Origin: JAFGGT01 sp036733165
GTDB lineage: Archaea > Methanobacteriota_B > Thermococci > Methanofastidiosales > NM3
Assembly: GCA_036733165.1 (NCBI GenBank)
Contig: DAINBB010000043.1
Span: 1 to 8,652 of the forward strand
Direction of reading: 5' to 3'
Length of the DNA: 8,652 bases
In this document: positions 1 to 6,043 of the stretch, one piece after another
Layout of the letters: every line of letters begins with the position of its first letter
How positions within the stretch are numbered: the first letter of the stretch is position 1
Notes under the pieces: generated by a model
The model's database searches: none
Told to the model about the DNA's origin: nothing
Seen by the model: the letters and a program-made list of their open reading frames with translations, nothing else
Program-made: the position numbers and the translations under genes

Positions 1-1
1 G

Positions 2-583
2 CCCAATGTGGACACCACGCCAATACTCGCCTCCGAGCTCCAGGCGGAATTGGAGGACTTGGAGACGGAGTACGAATGGAGAGGGGTGGAGGTGCAGGAG
101 CTGCTCGATGCGTTGCAGGACATGGCGCAGGAGCCAGACCCAGACTACGAGGCGATCGGCTCGGCGTTCGAGTGGTATGATGCAGAGTGGATAGAATATC
201 GGACCACGCTGAGAAGCTACTACCACATGTCGATCTTACTTGAGCATACCACGCCCGTCGCTGATGACCTTTTGGCGCTGAATAAGGAGACGCTGCCCTT
301 TGTCCGTCCTGATGGGGATACGTATGACATGGGGATTCTCAACATGGCAGGAGAAAGCATCATGATCAGATCCAACGATATCATGTCATGCATCGAGGAT
401 GGTATCGCCGGACAGGACGTTCGTGAAGAGCTCATCGAGGACCTGCAATGGTTGGAGGAGTACCTGCCAGGATATTGCGACATGGAAGTTGGGTATGTAT
501 ACTATTACCTGGGCAGCGCCTTGTTCCGCCAGTCGCTTTATTCGGACGTTCTGATACGTGACTGCAATCCGTACTGCATCTAA
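2..583 (+). CDS. Acidic hypothetical protein, probably 5'-truncated by the window edge
   Basis: I do not recognise this protein. The frame is open from the window edge. The first possible start inside it is a GTG at position 8, giving 191 residues, but too little upstream sequence is present to show a ribosome binding site, so the true start may lie outside the window. The product is strongly acidic, with a run of Glu/Asp-rich, probably helical sequence over residues 1-75 that could form coiled coil or helical hairpins. A middle part has short hydrophobic segments, and the C-terminal third is Tyr/Leu-rich. There is no signal peptide and no convincing membrane segment, so it is probably cytoplasmic. 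It ends with TAA and is followed within 30 nt by a T-rich terminator. Four Trp and ordinary codon use argue for a real gene. It converges on the membrane protein gene and has no visible link to tryptophan synthesis. Confidence 0.6.
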   Translation, partial: PNVDTTPILASELQAELEDLETEYEWRGVEVQELLDALQDMAQEPDPDYEAIGSAFEWYDAEWIEYRTTLRSYYHMSILLEHTTPVADDLLALNKETLPFVRPDGDTYDMGILNMAGESIMIRSNDIMSCIEDGIAGQDVREELIEDLQWLEEYLPGYCDMEVGYVYYYLGSALFRQSLYSDVLIRDCNPYCI

Positions 584-608
584 ATACTGCGATAGGCAAT
601 GCTCTCCT

Positions 609-628
609 AATTTTTCTTACCTTTTTTG
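609..628 (+). terminator. T-tract terminator of the left-edge gene
   Basis: Two T-runs (611-615 and 622-627) separated by a short C/A-containing stretch lie 27-45 nt past the TAA of the upstream gene. Archaeal RNA polymerase terminates at such T-rich tracts on the non-template strand without needing a hairpin, and no strong hairpin is seen here. Confidence 0.5.
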
Positions 629-781
629 GAAATATGATTCCCAAGAACTACTTGTATTAGACCGCACCCATATTGCATCCAAACCTGTCGGCTACGGGTC
701 ACAATGTGTTTTCAACATCATGATTACTGTTGCCATTGCCATTATCATTGAAGTTAGGTTTGGCCATAGAGCCTATTTTGG

Positions 782-797
782 ATAATAAAAAAGAAAG
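782..797 (-). terminator. T-tract terminator of the membrane transporter gene
   Basis: Read on the - strand, a T-rich tract with six consecutive T (787-792) lies about 30 nt past the TAG stop at 826-828. With the + strand tract at 609-628 it gives each of the two convergent genes its own terminator. The bases between (about 630-780) show no ORF with a ribosome binding site and no RNA gene I recognise. Confidence 0.45.
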
Positions 798-825
798 GGC
801 AGAATAGGGTGCGGGTGATGTTCAC

Positions 826-2241
826 CTACGCTTCCTTGTCCCTGCCTTTCCTGCTGCCGTGCTCAAGGACAAGATACAACAGTACCCCCATCAGCAACGC
901 CCAGGTCGCCCCCCTGGTGGCAAGTATCCCGCCCATCATGCCGGATATGCCCCTCTCAGTGTTGGTGGTCACGAGCTCCATGGCAAGGTATGTGCATAGA
1001 TAGCCCTGTATGGCCATCGTCAGGCCGTAACCTATGGGAAGTGCCGGCTGCACCATCAACACTAGAGGATAGGCGAACATTATGAGCCCCATGCCCCAGA
1101 AATAGCTGGCCGCACCGCCCCAAAAGGAATATTCGTCCTTGGGGGTGGACGTCTTGAATCTGTTTATGACAAGCGCCTGGCCGCCGGTCCAGAGCGGCCC
1201 CGCCAGCGGCAGGAACGGGAAGTAGAGCGCAGAGAGATTCCTGACACCGGCCCAGAAGTTCGACCTGTTGGGGTCCACTGTGACCAGCTCGTCCCTCCTT
1301 GCATCGTTGGCCTCGTCCACCAGCGCCTTGTTGATAAGTATGTCGCCGAAGGCCAGGATGTATGCGATGACGGCGGTCGACATAGCCGCAAGGAACATCT
1401 CGGGACCCGGCCATCCTATCGAGAAAGGCGACATCGCATCGAACGTCGCTCCGAACTTCGGCATGAACATCCATCCCTTGTCGAATATGTTGTCAGGGAA
1501 CGATATCTCCCCAAGCGCAAGGCCCACCAGGTAACCTACGATGAAGGTCGGCGCGATCCCGTACTTTACGATCCAGGAATAGAGCCTGTTTTTTCTTCTG
1601 TACTCAAGAGACCTCGGAGACCACAATATGAAGAACGAAAGGATGACGGCGACCATGAAGGATATGGATATGGGCCCGACGCCCCCTCCAAGGTCCCATC
1701 TCGCCACATCGTTCTGTATGCCCGATGAGCTGTTGTCCCAGACCTTTATTATGGCGGCCACTCCCGCGCCGAGCAGAATGCCGGACTTGATGGAGGCCGG
1801 AACGAGGCTCACGAGCCTCTTGGCGCCGCCGGAAAAGGCCATCAGGAAGAAGATGGCGGCAACGATGAGCTGCAAGGCTATCATGGCCTGGATAACGCCC
1901 GTTGAGCCAAGGTCTGTGGAATAGTTCAGTATGAATGCCAGGTATATCGGGATCCCTGCCGTGATCCAGCCCGCAACGGCGGGATCGCCGAACGCAGTGT
2001 GCAGCATTGCCATGAAGTGATATATTATCACCATAGTCAGGGCGATCTCGTAATCTATGCCAAAGGCGTTCTGAATTGCCGCAATGATGCTCAAGGGGAC
2101 CACACACAGTATCATCCCCTCTATGAAGTCGGGCCATTCCAGCGGATAGTGTATCAAGGGAATACGAAGCCTTATGGGACCACCCCAATAGGGTTGTTCC
2201 GTCTCGCCCGGTTCCCTCTCTTTTCCTAGGTACCATCTCAT
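826..2241 (-). CDS. Polytopic membrane transporter, NCS2/SulP-like permease
   Basis: This 471-residue protein has about 12 hydrophobic segments, roughly at residues 41-60, 66-83, 92-107, 114-136, 147-166, 190-206, 224-244, 282-302, 335-350, 376-398, 402-422 and 432-460. It is most likely a cytoplasmic-membrane transporter. The pattern VPASIKSGILLGAG (147-160) resembles the P-x-x-x-x-G-x-x-x-G helix of NCS2 permeases. AYILAFGD (293-300) resembles the helix before their substrate-site Glu/Asp, and the later half has a GG-x-x-L-x-I-N-R turn (353-361). NCS2 proteins carry uracil, xanthine or ascorbate, but neither that family nor a substrate is secured here. The start is the ATG at 2241, with GGGGGAG (2247-2253 on the - strand) about 5 nt away. 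A longer frame to 2373 would need a TTG and runs through promoter-like AT-rich DNA. It contains 15 Trp, and is divergent from the trp operon. Confidence 0.75.
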   Translation of the reverse strand: MRWYLGKEREPGETEQPYWGGPIRLRIPLIHYPLEWPDFIEGMILCVVPLSIIAAIQNAFGIDYEIALTMVIIYHFMAMLHTAFGDPAVAGWITAGIPIYLAFILNYSTDLGSTGVIQAMIALQLIVAAIFFLMAFSGGAKRLVSLVPASIKSGILLGAGVAAIIKVWDNSSSGIQNDVARWDLGGGVGPISISFMVAVILSFFILWSPRSLEYRRKNRLYSWIVKYGIAPTFIVGYLVGLALGEISFPDNIFDKGWMFMPKFGATFDAMSPFSIGWPGPEMFLAAMSTAVIAYILAFGDILINKALVDEANDARRDELVTVDPNRSNFWAGVRNLSALYFPFLPLAGPLWTGGQALVINRFKTSTPKDEYSFWGGAASYFWGMGLIMFAYPLVLMVQPALPIGYGLTMAIQGYLCTYLAMELVTTNTERGISGMMGGILATRGATWALLMGVLLYLVLEHGSRKGRDKEA

Positions 2242-2267
2242 TATCTCTCCCCCATAGGATATTGTAT

Positions 2268-2299
2268 GTATAATATTCTTAAAAATGAGTATAATATTC
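2268..2299. repeat. Tandem pair of 11-bp direct repeats GTATAATATTC, candidate operator
   Basis: Perfect copies lie at 2268-2278 and 2289-2299, 21 bp apart start to start, which is two turns of B-DNA. They bracket the putative box A of the transporter gene on both sides, the arrangement expected if a dimeric regulator bound one DNA face and blocked TBP/TFB. The unit is AT-rich, so chance repetition in this spacer is not negligible. Confidence 0.4.
2277..2287 (-). promoter_or_regulatory. Putative box A (TATA) promoter of the transporter gene
   Basis: On the - strand a TTTTTAAGA stretch is centred near 2281, about 40 nt ahead of the ATG at 2241. A transcription start about 25 nt downstream (near 2256) would leave a leader of roughly 15 nt that just includes the GGGGGAG ribosome binding site. 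The box sits between the two copies of the GTATAATATTC repeat. This is assigned by position and composition only. Confidence 0.35.
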
Positions 2300-2300
2300 A

Positions 2301-2346
2301 TATATAAATGTATTGCCACAAATACCGACCTTAAGAATATAAATGT
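2301..2346. repeat. Direct repeat ATATAAATGT and + strand TATA-like element
   Basis: ATATAAATGT occurs at 2302-2311 and 2337-2346, 35 bp apart. The first copy overlaps TATATAAA (2301-2308), the best TATA-box match in the spacer for + strand transcription, but it is about 210 bp ahead of trpC. It could start a long trp leader or an unannotated transcript, or be AT-rich noise. Confidence 0.3.
2314..2323. repeat. TGCCACAAAT repeat, distal copy
   Basis: This is an exact 10-bp copy of the element at 2458-2467, which abuts the trpC TATA box. The GCCAC core is unusual in otherwise AT-rich DNA, so the pair is less likely than the other repeats here to be compositional. The two copies are 144 bp apart, compatible with looping or with two separate operators. 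Confidence 0.35.
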
Positions 2347-2419
2347 CCTTGGAGTAATATATCCAACTGTCAATTGTGAACACTATGCCCCCATGGAAAT
2401 GAAAATATATTAAAAATGG

Positions 2420-2442
2420 TACTTAAGTATACATAGAAGTAC
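2420..2442. promoter_or_regulatory. Palindrome TACTTAAGTA with a following AAGTAC half-site
   Basis: TACTTAAGTA (2420-2429) is a perfect 10-bp palindrome. An AAGTA half-site repeats 12 bp later at 2437-2441 (AAGTAC to 2442). It lies about 25-45 bp upstream of the trpC TATA box, where archaeal operators or activator sites often sit. The TGTACA box used by Methanothermobacter TrpY is not present in this spacer. Confidence 0.3.
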
Positions 2443-2457
2443 AAAAATATGCATAAA

Positions 2458-2475
2458 TGCCACAAATTTTATAAA
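2458..2475 (+). promoter_or_regulatory. Putative trp operon promoter: TGCCACAAAT element plus TTTTATAAA box A
   Basis: TTTTATAAA (2467-2475) is a good archaeal box A. A start about 25 nt downstream of its centre falls near 2497, about 20 nt before the trpC GTG. Immediately upstream, in the BRE position, is TGCCACAAAT (2458-2467), repeated at 2314-2323, which could be an operator controlling TFB access. A second T-rich box at 2488-2496 could instead drive a leaderless mRNA starting at the GTG. No start site can be fixed from sequence alone. Confidence 0.5.
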
Positions 2476-2484
2476 GGGATCGCC

Positions 2485-2553
2485 ATGTTTTATTTGTATG
2501 TCACTGAAATGCAAAGGTGGTTCATTTTGGCTTCGGCCACACGATTAATGTAA
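2485..2553 (+). other. Short aromatic-rich ORF overlapping the trpC start (possible leader peptide)
   Basis: An ATG at 2485 opens a 22-codon frame ending with TAA at 2551-2553, in a different frame from trpC. The peptide begins MFYLYVTE and has five aromatic residues, including a Trp codon (TGG, 2518-2520) that overlaps the trpC GTG start by two bases. It could be a translated leader or a chance ORF. If transcription starts near 2497, only the internal ATG at 2509 (14 codons) would be available. No terminator/antiterminator pair is seen, and archaeal trp attenuation is not an established mechanism, so confidence is low. Confidence 0.2.
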
Positions 2554-3212
2554 AAAAGGGCCAAAAACTGAATCCGATAATAGCAGAGATCAAGGTACAT
2601 TCCCCCATGCACGGCGACATGCTCGGCAAGCGAGACCCCATGGACGTTCTTGGGATATATGAATCGTGCGATGTCGCGGGCATATCGTATATCACTGCGG
2701 GGGAATTCAACGGAGACGCCTCTCTTCTCAGGAAGATATGCAGCAGCACGGACCTGCCAGTCCTCAGGAAGGACTTCATAATGACCGCATCCGACGTTGA
2801 GGAGACCTCGTCCCTTGGCGCGAGAGGCATCCTCCTGATAGCGAGGATGCTCAAGGGCAGGACGCCCGAGTTCGTCGAGCTTGCGCTTGAGCACGGGCTC
2901 GAACCCCTGGTCGAGGTGCACTCATACGACGACATACAATATGCCAATGCGTCCGGGACCAAAATGGTGGCGATCAACAACAGGGACATCACCATGTTCG
3001 AGAAGGACAGGGGAAATGTGGAGGTCACCGAGCGGCTGCACCACTTCATCGACAAGAAGAGGATGTTGGTGAGCGCGAGCGGCATCGAGACGCTGAACGA
3101 CCTGAAGAGGGCGATGAGCATCAGCGATGCGGCATTGGTCGGGACGGCGTTCATGCAGGCGGTGGACATTGAAGGCATAGTAAGGTCATTCGTGGGTGGT
3201 CAGCGATGCTGA
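2517..3212 (+). CDS. trpC: Indole-3-glycerol-phosphate synthase
   Basis: TrpC closes the indole ring, converting carboxyphenylaminodeoxyribulose phosphate to indole-glycerol phosphate. The 231-residue product is a TIM barrel with the family's active-site residues: Glu24 and Lys26 in AEIKVHSP, Lys85 in LRKDFI, Glu133 in LVEVH, Asn154 in INNRD, and the phosphate-binding Ser188-Gly189. The Glu normally found just before SGI is Ala187 here. The start is GTG at 2517, since an in-frame TGA at 2505 excludes anything much longer. AAAGGTG overlaps the start itself, so initiation may be leaderless. The N-terminus before the first strand is about 20 residues, against 40 or more in many homologues, so helix alpha-0 appears short or missing. 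First gene of the operon; its TGA overlaps trpD by 7 nt (ATGCTGA). Confidence 0.93.
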   Translation: MVHFGFGHTINVKKGQKLNPIIAEIKVHSPMHGDMLGKRDPMDVLGIYESCDVAGISYITAGEFNGDASLLRKICSSTDLPVLRKDFIMTASDVEETSSLGARGILLIARMLKGRTPEFVELALEHGLEPLVEVHSYDDIQYANASGTKMVAINNRDITMFEKDRGNVEVTERLHHFIDKKRMLVSASGIETLNDLKRAMSISDAALVGTAFMQAVDIEGIVRSFVGGQRC

Positions 3213-4180
3213 GCGAGCTGGTAAGGGGCAGGGACCTCTCGTTCGAGGAGGCCTACAATCTGTTCATGGAGATGAGGGAAAAGGAGCCGCAGAACATCGC
3301 CGCAGACCTGGTGGCGATGGAATCCAAGGGTTACACGGCCGAGGAGATAGCCGGTTTCGCCCAGGCCATGAGGGACGCTGCCAGACCCATAGACCTCGGG
3401 GATGTCGCAGACACGTGCGGCACGGGGGGAGACTCGTCATCAACGATCAATGTGAGCACGGCGACATCCATCCTGCTCTCATGCTTCCACCCTGTCGCAA
3501 AGCACGGGAACAACTCCGTGACGTCGAAGAGCGGGTCCAGCAACGTCATGGCAGAACTGGGCATAGACATAACCGCAAGCGAGGAAACCCTGATGATGGG
3601 CATCGGGACATGCCAATACGCATACCTCCACGCACCGCACTATCATGTGTCTCTTGGAAAGATAATGCCGGTGAGAAAGTCCCTGGGCATCAGGACGATA
3701 TTCAACATCATAGGGCCGCTCTGCAATCCTGCCAGGCCACGTCATCAGATGATAGGGATCTCGGACTATGGCCTGATGGAAAGCGTGTCCAGCGCGCTGC
3801 AGATGCTAAGGGTCAAGCGGGCGCTCGTGGTCCACGGGAGAGGTCTTGACGAGGTCCATCCCTCGAAGAGCACCACCGTATACGAGGTGGATGGGAACAG
3901 CATCGAGAACTATGTGATAAATCCCTCGGACATGGGGATGGAGAGGTCTCCCATTGTGCCGTGCAACAGTGCAAGGGAGAGCGCAGGGAGGATAGTGGCG
4001 GTGCTGTCGGGAAAGGGATTGAGAGAGGACAGGAACTTCATAATACTGAACGCAAGTGTCGCCCTCTACGCCACGGGGAGGGGAGACCTGGCGGAATGCA
4101 GGGAAATGGTGGAGTCCGCCATTGGCGAGAAGGTCCTGGGAAGGCTGGAGATGATAAGGAATGCATACCCAAGGAAGTGA
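3206..4180 (+). CDS. trpD: Anthranilate phosphoribosyltransferase
   Basis: TrpD transfers phosphoribose from PRPP to anthranilate in the cytoplasm. The 324-residue protein has the usual two-domain plan, with a small helical N-terminal domain (about 1-65) and a large alpha/beta domain. Motifs in order are the PRPP loop CGTGGD (71-76), KHGNNSVTSKSGSSN (99-113), the anthranilate-side VRKSLGIRTIFN and GPLCNPA (156-176), and the metal-binding Asp215-Glu216 in HGRGLDEV. Position 103 is Asn where most members have Arg (HGNRS). The ATG at 3206 overlaps the trpC stop and is preceded by GGGTGGT (3194-3200), so re-initiation by the same ribosomes is likely. It is a stand-alone enzyme, not fused to TrpG as in some bacteria. 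Its 3' end carries the ribosome binding signals for trpE. Confidence 0.95.
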   Translation: MLSELVRGRDLSFEEAYNLFMEMREKEPQNIAADLVAMESKGYTAEEIAGFAQAMRDAARPIDLGDVADTCGTGGDSSSTINVSTATSILLSCFHPVAKHGNNSVTSKSGSSNVMAELGIDITASEETLMMGIGTCQYAYLHAPHYHVSLGKIMPVRKSLGIRTIFNIIGPLCNPARPRHQMIGISDYGLMESVSSALQMLRVKRALVVHGRGLDEVHPSKSTTVYEVDGNSIENYVINPSDMGMERSPIVPCNSARESAGRIVAVLSGKGLREDRNFIILNASVALYATGRGDLAECREMVESAIGEKVLGRLEMIRNAYPRK

Positions 4181-5468
4181 TCCCGTGGATCCGCTTCGCC
4201 TCTATGCCGCTCTCAGCCGGGATGACAAGGACCCCTTCATACTCGAGACCACGGTCAAGGACAGATTCTCGGAAGGGCGCACGTTCATCTCATCCGACCC
4301 GGCCTTCAAGGTTGAGGTGGGGGGCAAGGGAACGTTCATAGACGGCTCAAGGGCGTCCGGGGAGACGAACCCGTTCAGGGCGCTCAAGGCGCTTTCGGCC
4401 GAAGGGGAAGAGATGCTGTCCGGGATCTTTGTGGGGTATGTGGCCTACGATGCCATACAGGAATGCATAGGGGGGGTGGTGCAAGAGCCTTCCGTCTTCG
4501 GATTCTACGACAAGACATACGTTCTGGACCACTCCAATAACAGCCTTGAACTGTTTTCCGGGGGCGAGAGGGCCGCAATGCCGAAGGACATCCTCAGGGA
4601 GGCCATGTCAATTGACCTTGGTGAATGCAAGTATTCGTGCGATGTCGTGTCCACCGATGCGGACAGGGATACCTACATTGACATGGTGAGGGCGGCGAAG
4701 GACTACATCTATGCGGGTGACGCATTCCAGATAGTGCTGTCGAGGGAATATCGCCTTCAGACCGACGCGTCACCGTTCCAGTTCTACAGGAATCTCCGGG
4801 AGGTCAATCCGAGCCCCTACCTTTTCCTTATGGACTTCGGGGACAAGAGCGTGGCCGGATCGTCCCCAGAGACGATGGCCTCAGTGGATGACCAGTTGGT
4901 GAAGATCAATCCAATAGCAGGGACGACCCGGAGGGGCACGGACCCTGAGGAGGACAGGGAACTGGCAAAGCGCCTCCTGGAGGACGAGAAGGAGAGGGCA
5001 GAACACATCATGCTCGTGGACCTTGCAAGGAACGACATAGGAAAGATATGCGAACCGAGGTCCATCTCCATACCTACGATGATGAAGGTAAGGCAGTACA
5101 GCCATGTCCAGCATATAGAGAGCGAGGTCACAGGGACCCTCAGGGACGGCATGACCATGTTCGATGCGATAGAGTCGTCATTTCCCGCAGGGACGCTCAC
5201 GGGCGCGCCGAAGATAAGGGCGATGGAGATCATCGACGAGCTTGAGATGAGCAGAAGGCGGGTGTACGGCGGATGCGTCGGTTACTTCTCCACAAACGGA
5301 AACGCGGATACCGCAATAGCCATCAGGATGGCGGAGTTCGACGATGCCTGCAGGGTAAGGGCGGGGGCCGGCATAGTGGCGGATTCGGACCCGCTCTCGG
5401 AATACGAGGAGACTGAGAAGAAGATGTCCGCGATGCTCACCGCGTTTAGGAGGGGGGCGCCGACATGA
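4161..5468 (+). CDS. trpE: Anthranilate synthase component I
   Basis: TrpE makes anthranilate from chorismate using ammonia delivered by TrpG. The 435-residue product is of the compact archaeal size. Motifs are ILET (27-30, the LLES feedback-site position), AGDAFQIVLS (185-194), NPSPY (216-220), PIAGTTRRG (251-259), HIMLVDLARND (282-292), FPAGTLTGAPK (341-351) and the metal/chorismate segment AGAGIVADSDP (401-411) with following Glu residues. The feedback motifs suggest Trp inhibition. The start is ambiguous. ATG 4161 has GGAGATGAT upstream (4147-4155) and overlaps trpD by 20 nt. GTG 4185, 4 nt past the trpD stop and 8 codons shorter, has an even better AGGAAGTGATCC (4172-4183). The 3' end overlaps trpG by 4 nt. 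It is not a PabB or isochorismate synthase, given the trp context and tryptophan-site motifs. Confidence 0.94.
   Translation: MHTQGSDPVDPLRLYAALSRDDKDPFILETTVKDRFSEGRTFISSDPAFKVEVGGKGTFIDGSRASGETNPFRALKALSAEGEEMLSGIFVGYVAYDAIQECIGGVVQEPSVFGFYDKTYVLDHSNNSLELFSGGERAAMPKDILREAMSIDLGECKYSCDVVSTDADRDTYIDMVRAAKDYIYAGDAFQIVLSREYRLQTDASPFQFYRNLREVNPSPYLFLMDFGDKSVAGSSPETMASVDDQLVKINPIAGTTRRGTDPEEDRELAKRLLEDEKERAEHIMLVDLARNDIGKICEPRSISIPTMMKVRQYSHVQHIESEVTGTLRDGMTMFDAIESSFPAGTLTGAPKIRAMEIIDELEMSRRRVYGGCVGYFSTNGNADTAIAIRMAEFDDACRVRAGAGIVADSDPLSEYEETEKKMSAMLTAFRRGAPT
4172..4183 (+). promoter_or_regulatory. Near-perfect anti-SD match upstream of an alternative trpE start
   Basis: AGGAAGTGATCC matches the complement of the archaeal 16S 3' end (AGGAGGTGATCC) at 11 of 12 positions and spans the trpD stop codon. 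It lies just before GTG 4185, with 7 nt between the GGAAG core and the start codon, which is good spacing. This is the stronger of two ribosome binding sites for trpE and may decide the start in favour of GTG. Confidence 0.5.
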
Positions 5469-6043
5469 TAGTCATAATAGACAACAAGGACTCCTTTGTC
5501 TGGAATCTGGCAAGCTATGCCGCCCATTACGACAAGGTATGTGTCATGCCGAACGGATCAAAGGTCACCGAGGTCCTGGACAAACACCTGGACGGCATGA
5601 TAATCTCTCCAGGTCCGGGCACCCCCAGCGACGAGAGGTACATTGGGAACGTTCCGGGGATGCTGGACAGTGTCGGGTGTCCAGTATTGGGCGTCTGTCT
5701 GGGACACCAGGCGATAGCGCACCATTTCGGAGGGGCGGTCGGCAGGGTGGAGCCCACCCACGGGAAGGCCAGCCGAATATACCATGACGGAAAGGGGATC
5801 TACAGCGGCGTGAACAACCCCCTTTCGGCCGGCAGGTACCACTCCCTCGCCGTGCTGTCGGCGCCAAAGGGATTCGACGTCACCGCAAGGACGGAGGACG
5901 GCATGATAATGGGCATCAGGTCTGTCGACGACAGGATAGAGGGCGTGCAGTTCCATCCGGAAAGCGTGCTAACAGGGAACGGCGGGCCTGACGGGCTAAA
6001 GATGATCAAGAACTTTGTAGAAAGATGCGGGGTGGGCACATGA
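5465..6043 (+). CDS. trpG: Anthranilate synthase component II, glutamine amidotransferase
   Basis: TrpG hydrolyses glutamine and channels ammonia to TrpE. The 192-residue class I glutaminase has the full triad: Cys78 in GVCLGHQAI, and His164 and Glu166 in QFHPES. The oxyanion loop SPGPGTP (48-54) is present, as is the N-terminal IIDNKDSFVWNL typical of TrpG/PabA. The ATG at 5465 overlaps the trpE stop in an ATGA, with AGGAGG at 5448-5453, so TrpE and TrpG are made in coupled amounts as expected for subunits of one complex. Length is normal and there is no fusion. It could also serve a PabB outside the window, as dual-role TrpG/PabA proteins do, but the operon position makes tryptophan synthesis its main role. 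Confidence 0.95.
   Translation: MIVIIDNKDSFVWNLASYAAHYDKVCVMPNGSKVTEVLDKHLDGMIISPGPGTPSDERYIGNVPGMLDSVGCPVLGVCLGHQAIAHHFGGAVGRVEPTHGKASRIYHDGKGIYSGVNNPLSAGRYHSLAVLSAPKGFDVTARTEDGMIMGIRSVDDRIEGVQFHPESVLTGNGGPDGLKMIKNFVERCGVGT

Noticed and set aside
6..194. 62-codon ORF from the ATG at position 6
   Set aside because: It is Arg/Ser-rich out-of-frame sequence opposite a better acidic frame; composition is typical of a shadow frame.
558..785. 75-codon + strand ORF in the convergent spacer
   Set aside because: It overlaps the end of the upstream gene and its terminator, has no ribosome binding site and an atypical composition.
956..1474. Long - strand ORF inside the transporter gene
   Set aside because: It is an alternative frame of a clear membrane protein; the His/Arg/Gly-rich translation has no family features.
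2273..2340. 10-bp inverted repeat ATATTCTTAA / TTAAGAATAT (2273-2282 and 2331-2340)
   Set aside because: The arms are AT-rich and 48 bp apart, so a stem would be weak and chance pairing is plausible; it overlaps the better supported direct repeats.
2242..2373. A 44-residue N-terminal extension of the transporter gene up to 2373
   Set aside because: It needs a TTG start without a ribosome binding site and runs through AT-rich repeat and promoter-like DNA, whereas ATG 2241 has a strong GGGGGAG.
2242..2516. Bacterial-style trp attenuator or TrpY TGTACA boxes
   Set aside because: No hairpin plus T-run ahead of trpC and no TGTACA in the spacer.
2490..3178. - strand ORFs opposite trpC
   Set aside because: They are antisense shadows of a gene with intact catalytic motifs, with no ribosome binding site or promoter of their own.
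3196..3849. 217-codon ORF overlapping trpD in another frame
   Set aside because: Gly/Arg/His-rich frame-shifted translation of the conserved trpD region.
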